Assembly (NCBI GenBank): GCA_041584475.1
Contig: JBFHDX010000073.1
Coordinates: 1-19,179, forward strand
Source: JBFHDX01 sp041584475
Lineage (GTDB): Bacteria; Pseudomonadota; Alphaproteobacteria; UBA8366; JADFVY01
Reading direction: 5' to 3'
Length of the DNA stretch: 19,179 bases
Below are positions 7,391 to 13,783 of the stretch, piece by piece; the stretch's first letter is position 1, and each line of letters starts with the position of its first letter. The position numbers and the translations under genes were made by a program. The notes below the pieces were generated by a model. That model did no database searches. It was not told the DNA's origin and saw only the letters and a list, made by a program, of their open reading frames with translations.

Positions 7391-7993
7391 TCAGGCGGCG
7401 AGCTTGCGCGCGATCTCCGCGACGTGGCGCCCCTGAAAGCGGGCCATCTCGAGCTCTCCCTCGCTCGGCTGGCGGGAGCCGTCGCCGCCGGCGATCGTCG
7501 TCGCGCCGTACGGCGAGCCGCCCGTGATCTCGTCCATGCGCATCTGACCCTGCGCCGAATAGGGCAGACCGACGACGACCATGCCCTGATGCAGCAGGGT
7601 CGTATGAAAGCTCGTGATCGTCGTCTCCTGCCCGCCATGTTGCGTCGCGGTGCTGGCGAAGACGCTGCCGACCTTGCCGATCAGCGCCCCTCTCATCCAC
7701 AGCCCGCCGGTCTGGTCGAGGAAGTTGCGCATCTGCGCCGCCATGTTGCCGAACCGCGTCGGCGTCCCGAAGATGATGGCGTCGTAGTCCGCGAGCTCGT
7801 CGACGCTGGCGACCGGCGCCGCCTGGTCGAGCTTCATGCCCGACTTGCGCGCGACATCCTCGGGGACCAGCTCCGGAACCCGCTTGACCGTCACCTCGGC
7901 GCCCCCGACCGACCGCGCCCCCTCGGCGACGGCCGCCGCCATCGTCTCGATGTGACCGTAGCTGCTGTAGTAAAGCACAAGCACCTTGCTCAT
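7391..7993 (-). CDS. wrbA: NAD(P)H:quinone oxidoreductase, WrbA type IV flavodoxin-like
   Basis: The 200-residue FMN-binding flavodoxin-like enzyme reduces quinones by two electrons to hydroquinones, avoiding semiquinone radicals. Seen: the FMN phosphate loop VLYYSSYGHIETMA (residues 5-18), the FGTPTRFGNMAAQMRNFLDQTGGLW block, FASTATQHGGQETT and GLPYSAQGQ, plus the C-terminal GGSPYGATTIAGGDGSRQPSEGELEMARFQGRHVA signature that sets WrbA apart from short flavodoxins. Length is normal. The start at 7993 follows GGGAG at 8 bases. The same frame stays open far upstream, but only through the antisense of lysR. It is the first gene of the minus-strand quinone unit and diverges from lysR, from which it is separated by 153 bases carrying a palindromic operator candidate. 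Confidence 0.97.
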   Translation of the reverse strand: MSKVLVLYYSSYGHIETMAAAVAEGARSVGGAEVTVKRVPELVPEDVARKSGMKLDQAAPVASVDELADYDAIIFGTPTRFGNMAAQMRNFLDQTGGLWMRGALIGKVGSVFASTATQHGGQETTITSFHTTLLHQGMVVVGLPYSAQGQMRMDEITGGSPYGATTIAGGDGSRQPSEGELEMARFQGRHVAEIARKLAA

Positions 7994-8146
7994 CCGTCGG
8001 ACTCCCGGTTTGTTTTCATCGCCTGCCGAAACGCCTGGCCAGTGCGAGCCGCCGGCCCGGTCTCGAGAATGGGGGCCGGCACTGGACGCGACAATCCGCC
8101 ATCGTGTAAAAATATTGTTTCTTCTTTGGAAACAATAGAGGCGTAA
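7994..8146. promoter_or_regulatory. Divergent wrbA/lysR promoter region
   Basis: These 153 bases between the two divergent starts must hold both promoters. The half nearer lysR (about 8100-8146) is clearly AT-richer than the surroundings, with TAAAAATATTG and the palindrome listed separately. The lysR ribosome-binding site AGAGG (8137-8141) touches the right arm of the palindrome. I did not find a convincing consensus -35/-10 pair for either direction. The layout of a LysR regulator divergent from its target with a shared operator is classic for the family. Confidence 0.7.
8113..8137. promoter_or_regulatory. Probable LysR-type operator: TATTGTTTC-N7-GAAACAATA
   Basis: A perfect palindrome with 9-base arms and a 7-base spacer is centred on base 8125. 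It contains the T-N11-A geometry typical of LysR boxes (T8119 and A8131). It ends 9 bases before the lysR ATG, where binding would block lysR expression, and lies about 120-145 bases upstream of the wrbA start, within the range for activation from a recruitment site. That the neighbouring LysR protein binds it is inferred from position and symmetry. Confidence 0.65.
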
Positions 8147-9040
8147 ATGGACGATCTCGCCGGCATGGCCGTGTTCGCCCGCGTCGTCGAGGCCAGCAGC
8201 TTCACCGAGGCGGCACGCCGGCTCGGCACATCGAAGGCCGCCGTGAGCAAGCAGGTCTCGCGGCTCGAGGAACGGCTCGGCGCCCGCCTGCTCAATCGCA
8301 CGACGCGGCGGCTCAGCCTGACCGAGGTCGGGGCCGCCTTTTACGAGCACTGCGCCCGGATCGTCGCCGAAGCGGAAGAGGCGGAGCTCGCGGTGACGCG
8401 CCTGCATGCGGTGCCCCGCGGCACGCTGCGGGTCGACGTACCGGTCAATTTCGGCATGCGCTATCTCGCACCGCTGCTGCCCGACTTCATGGGCCGCTAT
8501 CCAGAGCTCGCCGTCGACATCACGTTCAACGACCGGTTCATCGATCTGGTCGACGAGGGGTACGATCTCGCGGTCCGCATCGGGCACCTGCCCGATTCCA
8601 GCCTCGTCGCCCGAAAGCTGGCGGAGAGCCGGCGCGTCGTGTGTGCCTCGCCGGACTACTGGGAGCGTCACGGCCGACCATCGCATCCGGCCGAACTCGC
8701 CGCGCACAACTGCTTCGGCTACAGCTACCTGGCGACGCGCAACGAGTGGCGGTTCAGGGGACCCGACGGTCCGATCGCCATCCGGGTGTCGGGCAGCATG
8801 CATTCGAACAACGGCGACGCCCTGCGCGCGGCCGCCGCCACCGGGCTCGGCGTCGCGCTGGTGCCGGTGTTCCTGGCGCCGGAGGACCTGCGCGCCGGCC
8901 GGCTGGAGCCCGTGCTCGAGGCCTTCGAGGAAGCACCACCGGGGATCTACGCGGTCTACCCGCACAACCGCCACCTGTCCGCGAAGGTCCGCGCGTTCGT
9001 CGACTATCTCGCCGGCGCCTTCGACCCGCCGCCCTGGTAG
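8147..9040 (+). CDS. LysR-family transcriptional regulator, probable regulator of the quinone genes
   Basis: The 297-residue protein has the normal LysR length. The N-terminal winged helix-turn-helix is plain: VFARVVEASSFTEAARRLGTSKAAVSKQVSRLEERLGARLLNRTTRRLSLTEVG (about residues 9-62). A linker helix and a periplasmic-binding-protein-like effector domain follow (from about 90: GTLRVDVPVNFGMRYLAPLLPDF, then DLAVRIGHLPDSSLVARKL, typical of the YhaJ/AaeR/DmlR-like subgroup). The ATG at 8147 has AGAGG 5 bases upstream. It is divergent from wrbA and shares its control region, so it probably regulates wrbA, yqjG and perhaps the DoxX and dioxygenase genes and itself. The inducer is unknown; a quinone, catechol or glutathione conjugate is inferred from the target genes. 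Confidence 0.95.
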   Translation: MDDLAGMAVFARVVEASSFTEAARRLGTSKAAVSKQVSRLEERLGARLLNRTTRRLSLTEVGAAFYEHCARIVAEAEEAELAVTRLHAVPRGTLRVDVPVNFGMRYLAPLLPDFMGRYPELAVDITFNDRFIDLVDEGYDLAVRIGHLPDSSLVARKLAESRRVVCASPDYWERHGRPSHPAELAAHNCFGYSYLATRNEWRFRGPDGPIAIRVSGSMHSNNGDALRAAAATGLGVALVPVFLAPEDLRAGRLEPVLEAFEEAPPGIYAVYPHNRHLSAKVRAFVDYLAGAFDPPPW

Positions 9041-9048
9041 GGCGCGCG

Positions 9049-9067
9049 GCGACGGAACCACCGTCGC
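9049..9067 (+). terminator. Hairpin directly after lysR, possible terminator
   Basis: GCGACGG (9049-9055) pairs perfectly with CCGTCGC (9061-9067) around the 5-base loop AACCA, 9 bases past the lysR stop codon. No T-run follows, so it is not a standard intrinsic terminator. Position and stem strength make a 3'-end role plausible. Confidence 0.35.
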
Positions 9068-9204
9068 GCCGCCGCGGTTCAACTCTGCGTTATCTCACGG
9101 CGTCGTCATTACCCGGTGTTCCCGCAAGGGGTTAGCCTTGTCCTCGATCGAGCGCGGGGGCGTGCCCGACGGGACGTCTCGCGGAACCGGGGCAGGAGAC
9201 ACGG

Positions 9205-9903
9205 ATGGCAGCGATCGAGCGTCGGAACCCGGCGCGGCGGATCGGTACCGTGTCCGGTGCGTCGATCAAGGCGGCGACGGTCGCGCTTCTCGCCGCGGGC
9301 GCGGTTTACGACTGCCGCACCGCCGAAGCCGCGCAGCACGGCGCCGACCCGACGAAACCCGAGACCCATTTCAAGGTCGAACGCCCCGCCGACATGTTTC
9401 CGAACACGGCGGAGACGGTCTATCAGCAGATCCGCGGCGAGATGGCGTCGGGTTACTCGCTGGCACGCATGCAGGGCTTGCGCGACTATCTGAGCTGGAC
9501 GCGCCACAACAAGGCGCCCTATCGCTCGGCGACGCACGGCGCCCGCTACGTCAACAACTACAGCAACCGCATCGCCGCGGCCTACGGCCGGTTCGAGGCG
9601 GCCGGCGTCATGCCGGTCGGCTCCGTGCTCGTCAAGGACAGCTTCACCGCGACCGCGAGCGGCGGCATCTATCCCGGACCGATGTTCGTCATGGAGAAGA
9701 TGGAGCGGGGCTTCAATCCGCCCAGCGGCGACTGGCGCTACACGATGATCATGCCGGACGGCAGCCTGTTCGGCGAGACCCGGGGGGTCAACGCGGCGAG
9801 CGTGGAATTCTGCATCGGTTGCCACGCCGCACGCGAACGCTTCGACCACCTGTTCTTCATACCGGAGGAATACCGCGCGCGGGCGCTGGCGATCGAACGC
9901 TAG
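9205..9903 (+). CDS. Cytochrome P460-family protein, exported c-type haem protein
   Basis: This predicts 232 residues. The ATG at 9205 has CAGGAG 6 bases upstream. An N-terminal Arg-rich stretch and a hydrophobic segment (about 19-34, IKAATVALLAAGAV) suggest export; a Cys at 37 lies in VYDC, but the sequence before it is a poor lipobox. The C-terminal half resembles the cytochrome P460 domain: GVMPVGSVLVKDSF, FVMEKMERGFNPPSGDWRYTMIMPDGSLFGE, then the c-haem site CIGCH (Cys203, Cys206, His207) and the closing HLFFIPEEYR. True P460 enzymes have a lysine-crosslinked haem and oxidise hydroxylamine, but many family members have unknown activity; no cycle partner is encoded nearby. Lys144 in VLVKDSF is conserved-looking, but I cannot say that it is the crosslink residue. 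A separate promoter is likely, as 164 bases separate it from lysR. Confidence 0.85.
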   Translation: MAAIERRNPARRIGTVSGASIKAATVALLAAGAVYDCRTAEAAQHGADPTKPETHFKVERPADMFPNTAETVYQQIRGEMASGYSLARMQGLRDYLSWTRHNKAPYRSATHGARYVNNYSNRIAAAYGRFEAAGVMPVGSVLVKDSFTATASGGIYPGPMFVMEKMERGFNPPSGDWRYTMIMPDGSLFGETRGVNAASVEFCIGCHAARERFDHLFFIPEEYRARALAIER

Positions 9904-10204
9904 GAGCAAAGCCGCGCGATCCCCGGGATCAGCGCGTCGGGTCCGGTCCCCGCGCAGGGCCGCGACGCAGTTCGATAATAATAATAAAAATATAAAACCT
10001 CATTATTGCGCGAATCGCATCAAGTTTATTCTACTAGAATCCAAAATACATCACGCATTTGTGCGATTTATTCAATAGATCGCAATAATGCCGCCATGAA
10101 TATTGACGACGCTGGTTGTCCGATTCATGCTCGCAGCGGAGCCTCGACCGGGCGGTCCCCCTACGGGGAAGGCTTTGACAATCCTCAAGAAACAGGAGGG
10201 ACCC
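9904..10204. other. Intergenic region with AT-rich regulatory-looking island before the porin gene
   Basis: No gene is seen in these 301 bases. From left to right: a palindrome GATCCC-C-GGGATC just after the P460 gene (9918-9930), a GC-rich stretch to about 9973, an island at 9974-10090 with about 29% GC starting with an (ATA)4 run, and then a normal-GC leader of roughly 115 bases up to the porin ATG. The island holds several inverted repeats described separately. The porin ribosome-binding site AGGAGGG lies at 10194-10200. Confidence 0.7.
10001..10090. promoter_or_regulatory. Inverted-repeat cluster in the AT-rich island, probable porin control region
   Basis: CATTATTGCG (10001-10010) and CGCAATAATG (10081-10090) are perfect 10-base inverted copies that bound the cluster. 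Inside are ATTCTA-C-TAGAAT (10028-10040), TGCGAT-N11-ATCGCA (10062-10067 and 10079-10084) and a further ATCGCA at 10014-10019. TAGAAT at 10035-10040 is a good -10 hexamer for a promoter toward the porin, but its -35 is poor. The sites match no operator consensus that I can name with confidence; the outward-facing TTCTA/TAGAA order differs from the Irr box. Confidence 0.5.
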
Positions 10205-11353
10205 ATGAACGCAACGACCGCCTTTCCCAAGGCACCCCCCCGGCTCCGCCGCCGCATGCTTGTTGCGGCGACGCTCCCGTTCGCTGCCGCCTTCGGGCTC
10301 GCGGAACAGGGGCTCACGGCGGAGGTCTCGTCGGGCAACGACGACATCTCGCTGACGCTGTCGGGGCAGGTAAATCGCGGCATACTCTATGTCGACGACG
10401 GCACCGAGACGGCGGTGCTGAACGTCGACAACGACAATTCGTCGACCCGCGTGCGGTTCGTCGGTGTCGGCCGCTACGACGAGGAGATCTCGGCCGGGAC
10501 CGTTTTCGAGGTGCAGTTCGAATCGAACTCGACGGCCGACATCAAGATCGACGGCTCGTCGCCGGGCGAATCCGACAGCTTCACCCAGCGCAAGCTGGAG
10601 CTCTATTTCGACCACGCACGGTTCGGACGGATCTGGCTCGGCCAGGGCGATACCGCCTCGAACGGCTCATCGGAGGTCGATCTCTCCGGCACCGACGTCG
10701 TCGGCTATTCCGGCATCGCCGACATGGCCGGCGGCATCGAGTTCGGCGGGTTCGGCGTCGGCCCGCAGATCAACGAGGTGTTCAGCAACTTCGACGGTCT
10801 CAGCCGCGACGACCGGATCCGCTACGACACACCGAACTTCGGCGGATTCTCGCTGGCCGCCAGCTATGCCGACAGCCGCAAGTCGGACGTCGCCATCCGG
10901 TTCGCCGGCGACATCGGCGCCGGACTCAAGCTGGCGGGGGCCGTGGCCTATGCGATCAACGGCAACGTCGACTCGCAGATCAACGGCTCGCTCTCGCTGC
11001 TGCACGATTCCGGCTTCAACATCACCGGTGCCGCCGGCGTCCAGGACCTGCAGCTCGGCGCGACCAATCCCAACCGGGATCCGACCTTCTGGTATGCCAA
11101 GCTGGGCTATATCTGGAGTGGGGGTATCGGCGATACGGCCTTCGCGATCGATTACGCGGCGGCCGAGGAGGTGGAGGACACGGTCGCGGCGAGCGGCGAC
11201 GAGTTCACCTCGTACGGTGTTTTCGTCGTGCAGAACGTCGACAAGATCGCGACCGAGCTCTATCTCGGCGCGCGCAACCACGAGCTCGACCGCGTCGGAC
11301 AGAATTTCGACGACGTGTTCGCCGTACTCGGCGGCGCGCGCGTCAAGTTCTGA
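10205..11353 (+). CDS. Outer-membrane porin, general trimeric porin type
   Basis: This predicts 382 residues. The ATG at 10205 is chosen over an upstream start in the same frame because AGGAGGG lies 4 bases before it and because it opens a signal peptide: an Arg-rich stretch PRLRRR, a hydrophobic core MLVAATLPFAAAFGLA, and a likely cut after GLTA near residue 39. The mature protein shows porin-type amphipathic beta strands: DDISLTLSGQVNRGILYVDDG, STRVRFVGVGRYDEEISAGTVFEVQFES, FDHARFGRIWLGQGDTAS, IRYDTPNFGGFSLAASYADS, and the C-terminal aromatic end VLGGARVKF recognised by the outer-membrane assembly machinery. It resembles Gram-negative porin families seen in alphaproteobacteria and should let small hydrophilic solutes pass. 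The downstream lipoprotein gene starts 10 bases after its stop. Confidence 0.88.
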   Translation: MNATTAFPKAPPRLRRRMLVAATLPFAAAFGLAEQGLTAEVSSGNDDISLTLSGQVNRGILYVDDGTETAVLNVDNDNSSTRVRFVGVGRYDEEISAGTVFEVQFESNSTADIKIDGSSPGESDSFTQRKLELYFDHARFGRIWLGQGDTASNGSSEVDLSGTDVVGYSGIADMAGGIEFGGFGVGPQINEVFSNFDGLSRDDRIRYDTPNFGGFSLAASYADSRKSDVAIRFAGDIGAGLKLAGAVAYAINGNVDSQINGSLSLLHDSGFNITGAAGVQDLQLGATNPNRDPTFWYAKLGYIWSGGIGDTAFAIDYAAAEEVEDTVAASGDEFTSYGVFVVQNVDKIATELYLGARNHELDRVGQNFDDVFAVLGGARVKF

Positions 11354-11363
11354 GGAGACGGCG

Positions 11364-11594
11364 ATGATTGAGGCACATTACGGGTGGATCGCCGGGCGAC
11401 GGCGTGTGCGCCGGCTCGCCATCGCGATCGTGGCGGGCGGGCTTGCCGCCTGTTCCGGCGTCGAGCCGATGCGCTACACGCCGATCGACGAGATCCCGCC
11501 GGGACCGGGGCTGTTCAGCGGCGAGGACGGCGTCTTCACGCTGTACCGCTCCGGGGCCGCGACCGAGGACGACGGCGAGAGCGCCGAGCCGTGA
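11364..11594 (+). CDS. Small lipoprotein downstream of the porin
   Basis: This predicts 76 residues. The ATG at 11364 lies 10 bases past the porin stop and is preceded by GAGGAGA, which overlaps that stop (TGAGGAGA). The N-terminus has an Arg-rich region (GRRRVRRL), a hydrophobic core IAIVAGG and the lipobox LAAC with Cys30, so a mature lipid-anchored peptide of only about 47 residues is predicted. It ends in an acidic tail (TEDDGESAEP) and contains a PPGPGLFSGEDGVFTLYR block. I do not recognise the family. Tight spacing suggests an operon with the porin; a role at the outer membrane is inferred. The long open frame that runs upstream through the porin in another phase is not coding. Confidence 0.72.
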   Translation: MIEAHYGWIAGRRRVRRLAIAIVAGGLAACSGVEPMRYTPIDEIPPGPGLFSGEDGVFTLYRSGAATEDDGESAEP

Positions 11595-11696
11595 CGGGTG
11601 TCGCGGCCGGGGCCGGCGGGCGTGCCCGCACGGCTCCGGTCGCAGCGCCGTTGCCGGCCGACGAAGCGGGCCGGAGCGAACGAAACGGATAATGCT

Positions 11697-13772
11697 CTAG
11701 CGGCCCTCGCGGCGCCAGGCGACGACGGCCATGCCGAGCGCCAGCAGCAGCGCCGCGAGCGCCGGGAACGCCGGAATCTGGCGGACGCCGGTTACGATGT
11801 AGTCGCCGTTGGCGATGAGCCCGATCCAGCCGCGGCCGGACATGCTGCGGCCCGGTTGCACCCGCCTGATCTCGGGCAGCGCGTCGACGAGCCAGCGGAT
11901 CGCGCCACCGGTCCCGTCGGCCAGCGGCGCCGGCACGACGTCGCTCGCCCGGACGTCGGCGAATTCGAGGGGATTGAGGGCGCCGACCGCCGCCACCGCC
12001 ACGTTGACGCCGTCGCTGACGCGATACAGGCCGGCGACCTTGACCGGCACCGTGGCGGTGTACAATCCCGGCTTGGTCTCGTGCAGCTCGACCGAAACAG
12101 TGTCGCCGTCGGGCGTCGTCATCTCGATCGGCCAGTCGTCCGGATCGACGCTGCGGCGCTCGATGACGAGCGAATCGTCCTGCACCGAGGCGCGGATCGC
12201 CTCCTCCTCGAGGTCCGGTTCCTGCATCAGCCAGTGGGCGAGGCGGCGCAGCAGCTCGGCCTGCGGGCCACCGCCCTCGAAGCCGCGCGCCCACAGCCAG
12301 ATTTGGTCGCTGTTGAGCTGCGCGACGCGGCCGAAACCGAGGCGGTCGAGTATCAGCAGCGGCCGCCCGTCGGCGCCGTCCATCAGGATGCGTCCGCGCC
12401 GCGCCTCGACGTCGACCTGACGGAACCACCGTCCCCATTCCGGATCCTCGTCCGGGCCACGGTCGCCCGGCAGCTCGGCGGTAACGGGATGGCGCAGCCC
12501 GACGGCGGTCACCGCCGGGCGGAAGCCGCGCTCGATGACCGTGCCGGTCGGCTCGCCCGGCAGCGCCGCCTGCAGCGGCGTGCGGTACAGGCTGTACGGG
12601 CTCGCGAAGGTCGGGCCGACCGCCTCGAGCAGGGCGCCGCCGGCCATGACGTAGTCGACGATGTTCTGCAGATAGATCGGCGGCAGAACCCCGCGGCGCC
12701 GGTAGCGGTCGAAAATGACGAGGTCGAACTCGTGCAGCTTCACCTCGAACAGCTCGCGCGTCGGAAACGAGATCAGCGACAGCTCGTTGATCGGCGTACC
12801 GTCCTGCTTCTCCGGCGGACGCAGGATCGTGAAATGAACCAGGTCGACCGAGGGATCCGACTTCAGGAGGTTGCGCCAGGTGCGCTCGCCCGGGTAGGGC
12901 TCGCCGGAGACCAGCAATACGCGCAGCCGGTCGCGCACGCCATTGATCTGGACCACGGCGCGGTTGTTCGCCTCGGTAAGTTCCGCGGGTCCGCCGGCGA
13001 CCGAGAGTTCGAGGACGGTCGGGCCCGCATGCTCGATGGTCACGGTGATCTGCGTATCCTGCCCGATGATGACCGGGAAGCTCTGCACCGTCCCGTCGGC
13101 GCCGTGCAGCTCGACCACCGCCTCGCCGCCGGGCTCGCCGCCGAGCTCCTCGACCCGCACGGTCAGCGTGGCCGGCGCGCCGACGATGCCGTAGCTCGGC
13201 GCCTGCACGACCACGAGCCGGGGGGCGCGCCCGCCCTTCTCGCCGGTCAGCACGACATGGATCGGCCCCGGCAGGCCCGCCGCCGCCGGATCCGCGGGGA
13301 CGTCGTGGATCTGCCCGTCGGTCAGCACGATGGTGCCGGCGATGCGGCGCGGCGGCACGTCCGAGAACAGCCGCGTCAGCGGCTCGACGAGGCGCGTGCC
13401 CTCCTCGGCCGCGGCGACCGTATCGTGCGTGAGCGTCAGCACGCGGACCTCGAGCGTGTCCTCGTGGGCGGCGAGTTGCGAGCGCAGCGCGTCGACGGCC
13501 TGAGTGAGCTGGTCGCGGCGCGCGCCGACGGACTGGCTCGGCGTGTCGTCGACCACCAGCGCCGCCACGTCCTTCAGCGGCTCCCGCTGCTCCTCGATCA
13601 GCGACGGGTTGGCGAGCGCGAGCAGGATCGCCGCCGCCGCCAGCAGGCGGTAGACGACGCCCGGCGCCCGCAGCACCGCGCCCGGGGCCAGCGCGGCCAG
13701 CGTAAGCAGTCCGAGAATGGCGATGGCGAGCCAGGGAAATAGCGGCGCGAAGACGATGCTGGTTGCGGTCAT
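11697..13772 (-). CDS. Membrane protein with VWA-like and glutamine-amidotransferase-like regions (last gene of MoxR operon)
   Basis: The 691-residue protein has two N-terminal transmembrane segments (about 8-30 and 38-56), a long periplasmic part, and one C-terminal transmembrane helix (about 668-686) ending in WRREGR. After the second helix AALVVDDTPSQS (71-81) carries D-x-T-x-S, a near-match to the VWA metal site D-x-S-x-S, and GTIVLTDG (146-153) fits a later VWA strand. The middle (about 280-500: RDRLRVLLVSGEPYPGERTWRNLLKSDPSVDLVHF, FDLVIFDRYRRRG, VDYVMAGGALLEAVG) resembles the class-I amidotransferase-like fold, without the catalytic Cys visible. A beta-rich region follows. The gene starts 11 bases after the DUF4159 gene with AGGAG 8 bases before the ATG, so it is translated from the same message. 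Function unknown. Confidence 0.82.
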   Translation of the reverse strand: MTATSIVFAPLFPWLAIAILGLLTLAALAPGAVLRAPGVVYRLLAAAAILLALANPSLIEEQREPLKDVAALVVDDTPSQSVGARRDQLTQAVDALRSQLAAHEDTLEVRVLTLTHDTVAAAEEGTRLVEPLTRLFSDVPPRRIAGTIVLTDGQIHDVPADPAAAGLPGPIHVVLTGEKGGRAPRLVVVQAPSYGIVGAPATLTVRVEELGGEPGGEAVVELHGADGTVQSFPVIIGQDTQITVTIEHAGPTVLELSVAGGPAELTEANNRAVVQINGVRDRLRVLLVSGEPYPGERTWRNLLKSDPSVDLVHFTILRPPEKQDGTPINELSLISFPTRELFEVKLHEFDLVIFDRYRRRGVLPPIYLQNIVDYVMAGGALLEAVGPTFASPYSLYRTPLQAALPGEPTGTVIERGFRPAVTAVGLRHPVTAELPGDRGPDEDPEWGRWFRQVDVEARRGRILMDGADGRPLLILDRLGFGRVAQLNSDQIWLWARGFEGGGPQAELLRRLAHWLMQEPDLEEEAIRASVQDDSLVIERRSVDPDDWPIEMTTPDGDTVSVELHETKPGLYTATVPVKVAGLYRVSDGVNVAVAAVGALNPLEFADVRASDVVPAPLADGTGGAIRWLVDALPEIRRVQPGRSMSGRGWIGLIANGDYIVTGVRQIPAFPALAALLLALGMAVVAWRREGR

Positions 13773-13783
13773 GGTCGGCGCTC

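Noticed and set aside
6339..7700. N-terminal extension of yqjG by 124 residues
   Set aside because: It overlaps wrbA in another phase and is Arg/Gly-rich; the family start MGLLIDGEW at 7328 has AAGGAG upstream.
7391..9082. Extension of wrbA to a 563-residue protein starting upstream within lysR
   Set aside because: The extra N-terminal part is antisense to lysR and not protein-like; WrbA starts at 7993 with a ribosome-binding site and normal length.
9918..9930. Palindrome GATCCC-C-GGGATC after the P460 gene as an intrinsic terminator
   Set aside because: The usable stem is only about 5 bases and no T-tract follows; it could still be part of a longer imperfect hairpin, but support is weak.
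9975..9986. (ATA)4 run as a phase-variable microsatellite
   Set aside because: Four units are too few, and it lies outside any coding sequence and far from the porin start; kept only as part of the AT-rich island.
8406..9995. 529-codon plus-strand frame spanning lysR and the P460 gene
   Set aside because: It runs through two well-supported genes in a different frame and has Ser/Arg-rich, domain-free sequence.
11616..11629. Hairpin GCGGG-CGTG-CCCGC between convergent genes as a terminator
   Set aside because: Only a 5-base stem, no T-run on either strand, and such stems are frequent by chance in this GC range; the 102-base gap holds no clearer signal.
11598..13742. Plus-strand open frame of 714 codons antisense to the last gene of the MoxR operon
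   Set aside because: The composition is Arg/Asp/Gln-rich with no domain; the opposite strand has a membrane protein with sensible topology and a ribosome-binding site.
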